In this document: positions 5,586 through 7,297 of the stretch, piece by piece | Layout of the letters: each line of letters begins with the position of its first letter | Position numbering within the stretch: position 1 is the stretch's first letter | Assembly (NCBI GenBank): GCA_031267485.1 | Contig: JAIRYY010000191.1 | Location: 1-7,297, forward strand | Reading direction: 5' to 3' | DNA: 7,297 nt | DNA from: Tannerella sp. | GTDB taxonomy: Bacteria; Bacteroidota; Bacteroidia; Bacteroidales; Tannerellaceae | Made by a program: the position numbers and the translations under genes | The notes under the pieces: generated by a model | Databases searched by the model: none | What the model was told of the DNA's origin: nothing | Seen by the model: the letters and a program-made list of their open reading frames with translations, nothing else

Positions 5586-6548
5586 ATGAAAAAAGCAAGA
5601 TATTTGATACCGGGCGATTATATGGCCGACCCGGCCGTGCATGTTTTTAACGACAAACTGTATATCTATCCGTCGCACGACCGGGAAAGCTGTATTCCCG
5701 AAAATGACAGCGGAGACCACTTCGACATGAGGGATTATCATGTCTTCTCCATGGACGACGTCGAAAGCGACGCGACAGACCACGGCGTCGTGCTGGACGC
5801 AGGCGATATCCCCTGGGCCGGCCGCCAGTTGTGGGATTGCGACGTGGCGTACCGGGACGGGAAATATTACCTTTACTTCCCGCTGAAGGATCGGAACGAC
5901 ATCTTCCGCATCGGCGTTGCGGTCGCCGACCGGCCCGAGGGCCCGTTCATTCCGTGCGAAAACCCCATGAAGGGGAGTTACAGCATAGACCCGGCCGTGC
6001 TTTCTGACGGCGGCAACTGTTACATGTATTTCGGAGGATTGTGGGGCGGACAGTTGCAGCGCTACCGGAACAACAGGGCGCTGGAGTGCGCCGTACTGCC
6101 GGAGGGCGGCGAACCGGCTCTCTGCCCTAAAATAGTCCGGCTTGGCGACAGCATGCTTGAGTTCGGCGAAGAACCGCGCGACGTCGTGATTCTGGACGAA
6201 AAGGGGAACCCGCTGACCGCCGGCGACACGAAACGCCGTTTCTTCGAAGCCTCCTGGGTGCACAGGCACAACGGCAAATACTATTTCTCCTATTCGACGG
6301 GCGACACGCACCTGCTGTGCTACGCGACAGGCGACAACCCTTACGGCCCGTTCGTCTACCGGGGCGTTATCCTCACCCCCGTCGTGGGATGGACGACGCA
6401 TCATTCAATTGTTAAATTCAGGGAGAAATGGTATCTGTTTCACCATGATTGCGTACCCTCGGGCGGAAAAACGTGGCTTCGCAGCCTGAAAGTGATTGAA
6501 CTGGAATACAACGAGGACGGTTCGATAAAGACAATAGAGGGGACATGA
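5586..6548 (+). CDS. GH43 family beta-xylosidase / alpha-L-arabinofuranosidase, cytoplasmic
   Basis: This 320-residue GH43 five-bladed propeller probably releases xylose (or arabinose) from short xylooligosaccharides. The three family acids are in place: Asp15 in YMADPAVH (general base), Asp135 in SIDPAVL (pKa modulator) and Glu221 in FFEASWVHR (general acid). Repeated blades show as GKYYLYFPLKDR, NCYMYFGG and GKYYFSYST; a His-rich TTHHSIV segment lies near the C-terminus. The protein starts MKKARYLIPGDYMADP, with no signal peptide, and the catalytic base comes within 15 residues, so it should act in the cytoplasm on sugars brought in by the symporter. Length and sequence suggest the GH43_1 type found beside xylanases in Prevotella (XynB); the subfamily and exact sugar are inferred. 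It lies 90 bases after the CE15 gene and is GC-rich (41 of 60 in 5881-5940). Confidence 0.93.
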   Translation: MKKARYLIPGDYMADPAVHVFNDKLYIYPSHDRESCIPENDSGDHFDMRDYHVFSMDDVESDATDHGVVLDAGDIPWAGRQLWDCDVAYRDGKYYLYFPLKDRNDIFRIGVAVADRPEGPFIPCENPMKGSYSIDPAVLSDGGNCYMYFGGLWGGQLQRYRNNRALECAVLPEGGEPALCPKIVRLGDSMLEFGEEPRDVVILDEKGNPLTAGDTKRRFFEASWVHRHNGKYYFSYSTGDTHLLCYATGDNPYGPFVYRGVILTPVVGWTTHHSIVKFREKWYLFHHDCVPSGGKTWLRSLKVIELEYNEDGSIKTIEGT

Positions 6549-6702
6549 TGACAAGCAGCGGAGGCAGGTCATAACGGATTGCCCGTTTGCCGGGTTGATA
6601 AACAGATATCCCCTCGCCGGACAGAAAGGACGACGCAAGTTTCGACCGGCTGGAATACCGGTATCGGAACATTGCGCCGCCGAATCGTTTCTCTGGAATT
6701 TT

Positions 6703-7297
6703 TTACTTCAGGTTGCCGACCTTTACAAGGTATTCGGCTATCTGTACGGCATTAAGCGCCGCGCCTTTTTTGATCTGGTCGCTTACGGTCCAGAACGTAA
6801 GCCCGTTCGGATTGGCCAGGTCTTTGCGGATGCGGCCTACGTAGACGGGGTCTTTGCCGGCGACGAAGAGGGGCATCGGATAGTCTTTGTTTCCCGGATT
6901 GTCCTGCAAAACAATGCCCTCCGCACGGGAGAACGCTTCGCGCGCTTCTTCCGCCGAAACGGGACGCTCCGTTTCAATCCAGGTGGCTTCGCTGTGTGCG
7001 CGCATGACGGGAACGCGTACGCAGGTGGCGCTGACTTCTATGTCGGAATGCATGATCTTGCGGGTCTCGTTGTACATTTTCATTTCTTCCTTTGTATATC
7101 CGTTATCCGTGAATACGTCAACCTGCGGGATGAGATTGTAGGCAAGCTGCCAGTAGAATTTCTCTACGGTCGGCGTTTCCCCGTTAATAAGCTGTTCGTA
7201 CTGTTTTTCCAGTTCGGCCATGGCGCTTGCCCCGGCGCCGCTCGATGCCTGATAGGTCGAAACATGCACTCTCCTGATATGTGAAATTTTTTCTATT
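6703..7297 (-). CDS. asd: Aspartate-semialdehyde dehydrogenase, C-terminal part (5' end outside the window)
   Basis: The enzyme reduces L-4-aspartyl phosphate to L-aspartate 4-semialdehyde with NADPH, the shared step towards lysine/diaminopimelate, threonine and methionine. About 197 residues are visible, against about 330-340 for a whole enzyme. The frame stays open to the window edge ([20 protein letters not shown]), so the GTG at 7269-7267 is an internal valine, not a start. Recognisable parts are [21 protein letters not shown], the ETRKIM segment, [12 protein letters not shown] with the catalytic His, and the C-terminal [17 protein letters not shown] block before the TAA at 6705-6703. The catalytic Cys motif lies outside the window. 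This is a housekeeping gene, convergent with GH43 and separated from it by 154 bases without a clear terminator; it marks the right border of the xylan cluster. Confidence 0.95.
   Translation of the reverse strand, partial: IEKISHIRRVHVSTYQASSGAGASAMAELEKQYEQLINGETPTVEKFYWQLAYNLIPQVDVFTDNGYTKEEMKMYNETRKIMHSDIEVSATCVRVPVMRAHSEATWIETERPVSAEEAREAFSRAEGIVLQDNPGNKDYPMPLFVAGKDPVYVGRIRKDLANPNGLTFWTVSDQIKKGAALNAVQIAEYLVKVGNLK

Noticed and set aside
5559..6404. A 281-residue minus-strand open frame opposite GH43
   Set aside because: The + strand encodes GH43 with all three catalytic acids; the antisense product has no family features.
6549..6702. Terminator between GH43 and asd
   Set aside because: Only short weak pairings are visible, such as CCCG with CGGG near 6578-6593 and ACCGG with CCGGT near 6647-6663, neither followed by a convincing T-run on either strand.
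7267..7269. GTG as a start codon for the asd frame
   Set aside because: The frame continues upstream to the window edge with family-like residues (ISHIRRV), and the catalytic Cys half of the enzyme would otherwise be missing.
6595..7284. A 229-residue + strand open frame opposite asd
   Set aside because: The minus strand is clearly aspartate-semialdehyde dehydrogenase; the + frame is its shadow.

Overview
The window most likely comes from the chromosome of a Bacteroidota (Bacteroidales-type) bacterium. The evidence is the type A type IX secretion (T9SS) C-terminal sorting domain on the esterase, the xylan gene set typical of this phylum, the AT-rich leader and the lack of obvious Shine-Dalgarno sites. 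A T9SS cargo points away from the classic gut Bacteroides and towards lineages that carry T9SS; the sequence does not fix the genus.

Layout: bases 1-754 hold no convincing gene. They contain a truncated palindromic dispersed element (about 37-91), a 21-bp-period array with large-scale dyad symmetry (about 114-406), a complete copy of the same palindromic element (about 537-614) and five ATCACTA repeats just before the first gene. Four + strand genes follow: a GPH-family sugar:cation symporter (755-2233), a GH10 xylanase lipoprotein (2246-3382), a CE15 glucuronoyl esterase with a binding-type module and a T9SS tail (3423-5495), and a GH43 enzyme without a signal peptide (5586-6548). A hairpin with its U-run on the minus strand lies between the last two. 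The right end carries the C-terminal 197 residues of aspartate-semialdehyde dehydrogenase (asd) on the minus strand, convergent with GH43 and cut by the window edge.

Working model (inference): the esterase is exported through T9SS and cuts ester links between lignin alcohols and the glucuronic acid side groups of xylan. The lipid-anchored GH10 enzyme cuts the xylan backbone in the cell envelope. The symporter imports short xylooligosaccharides, and the cytoplasmic GH43 enzyme trims them to monosaccharides. No SusC/SusD pair, regulator or alpha-glucuronidase is visible here.

The points most worth a second look are the esterase gene (lower GC than its three neighbours, and Tyr where the CE15 oxyanion-hole Arg is expected) and the dyad-symmetric 21-bp array. 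I see no wholly new system; the functional genes belong to known families.
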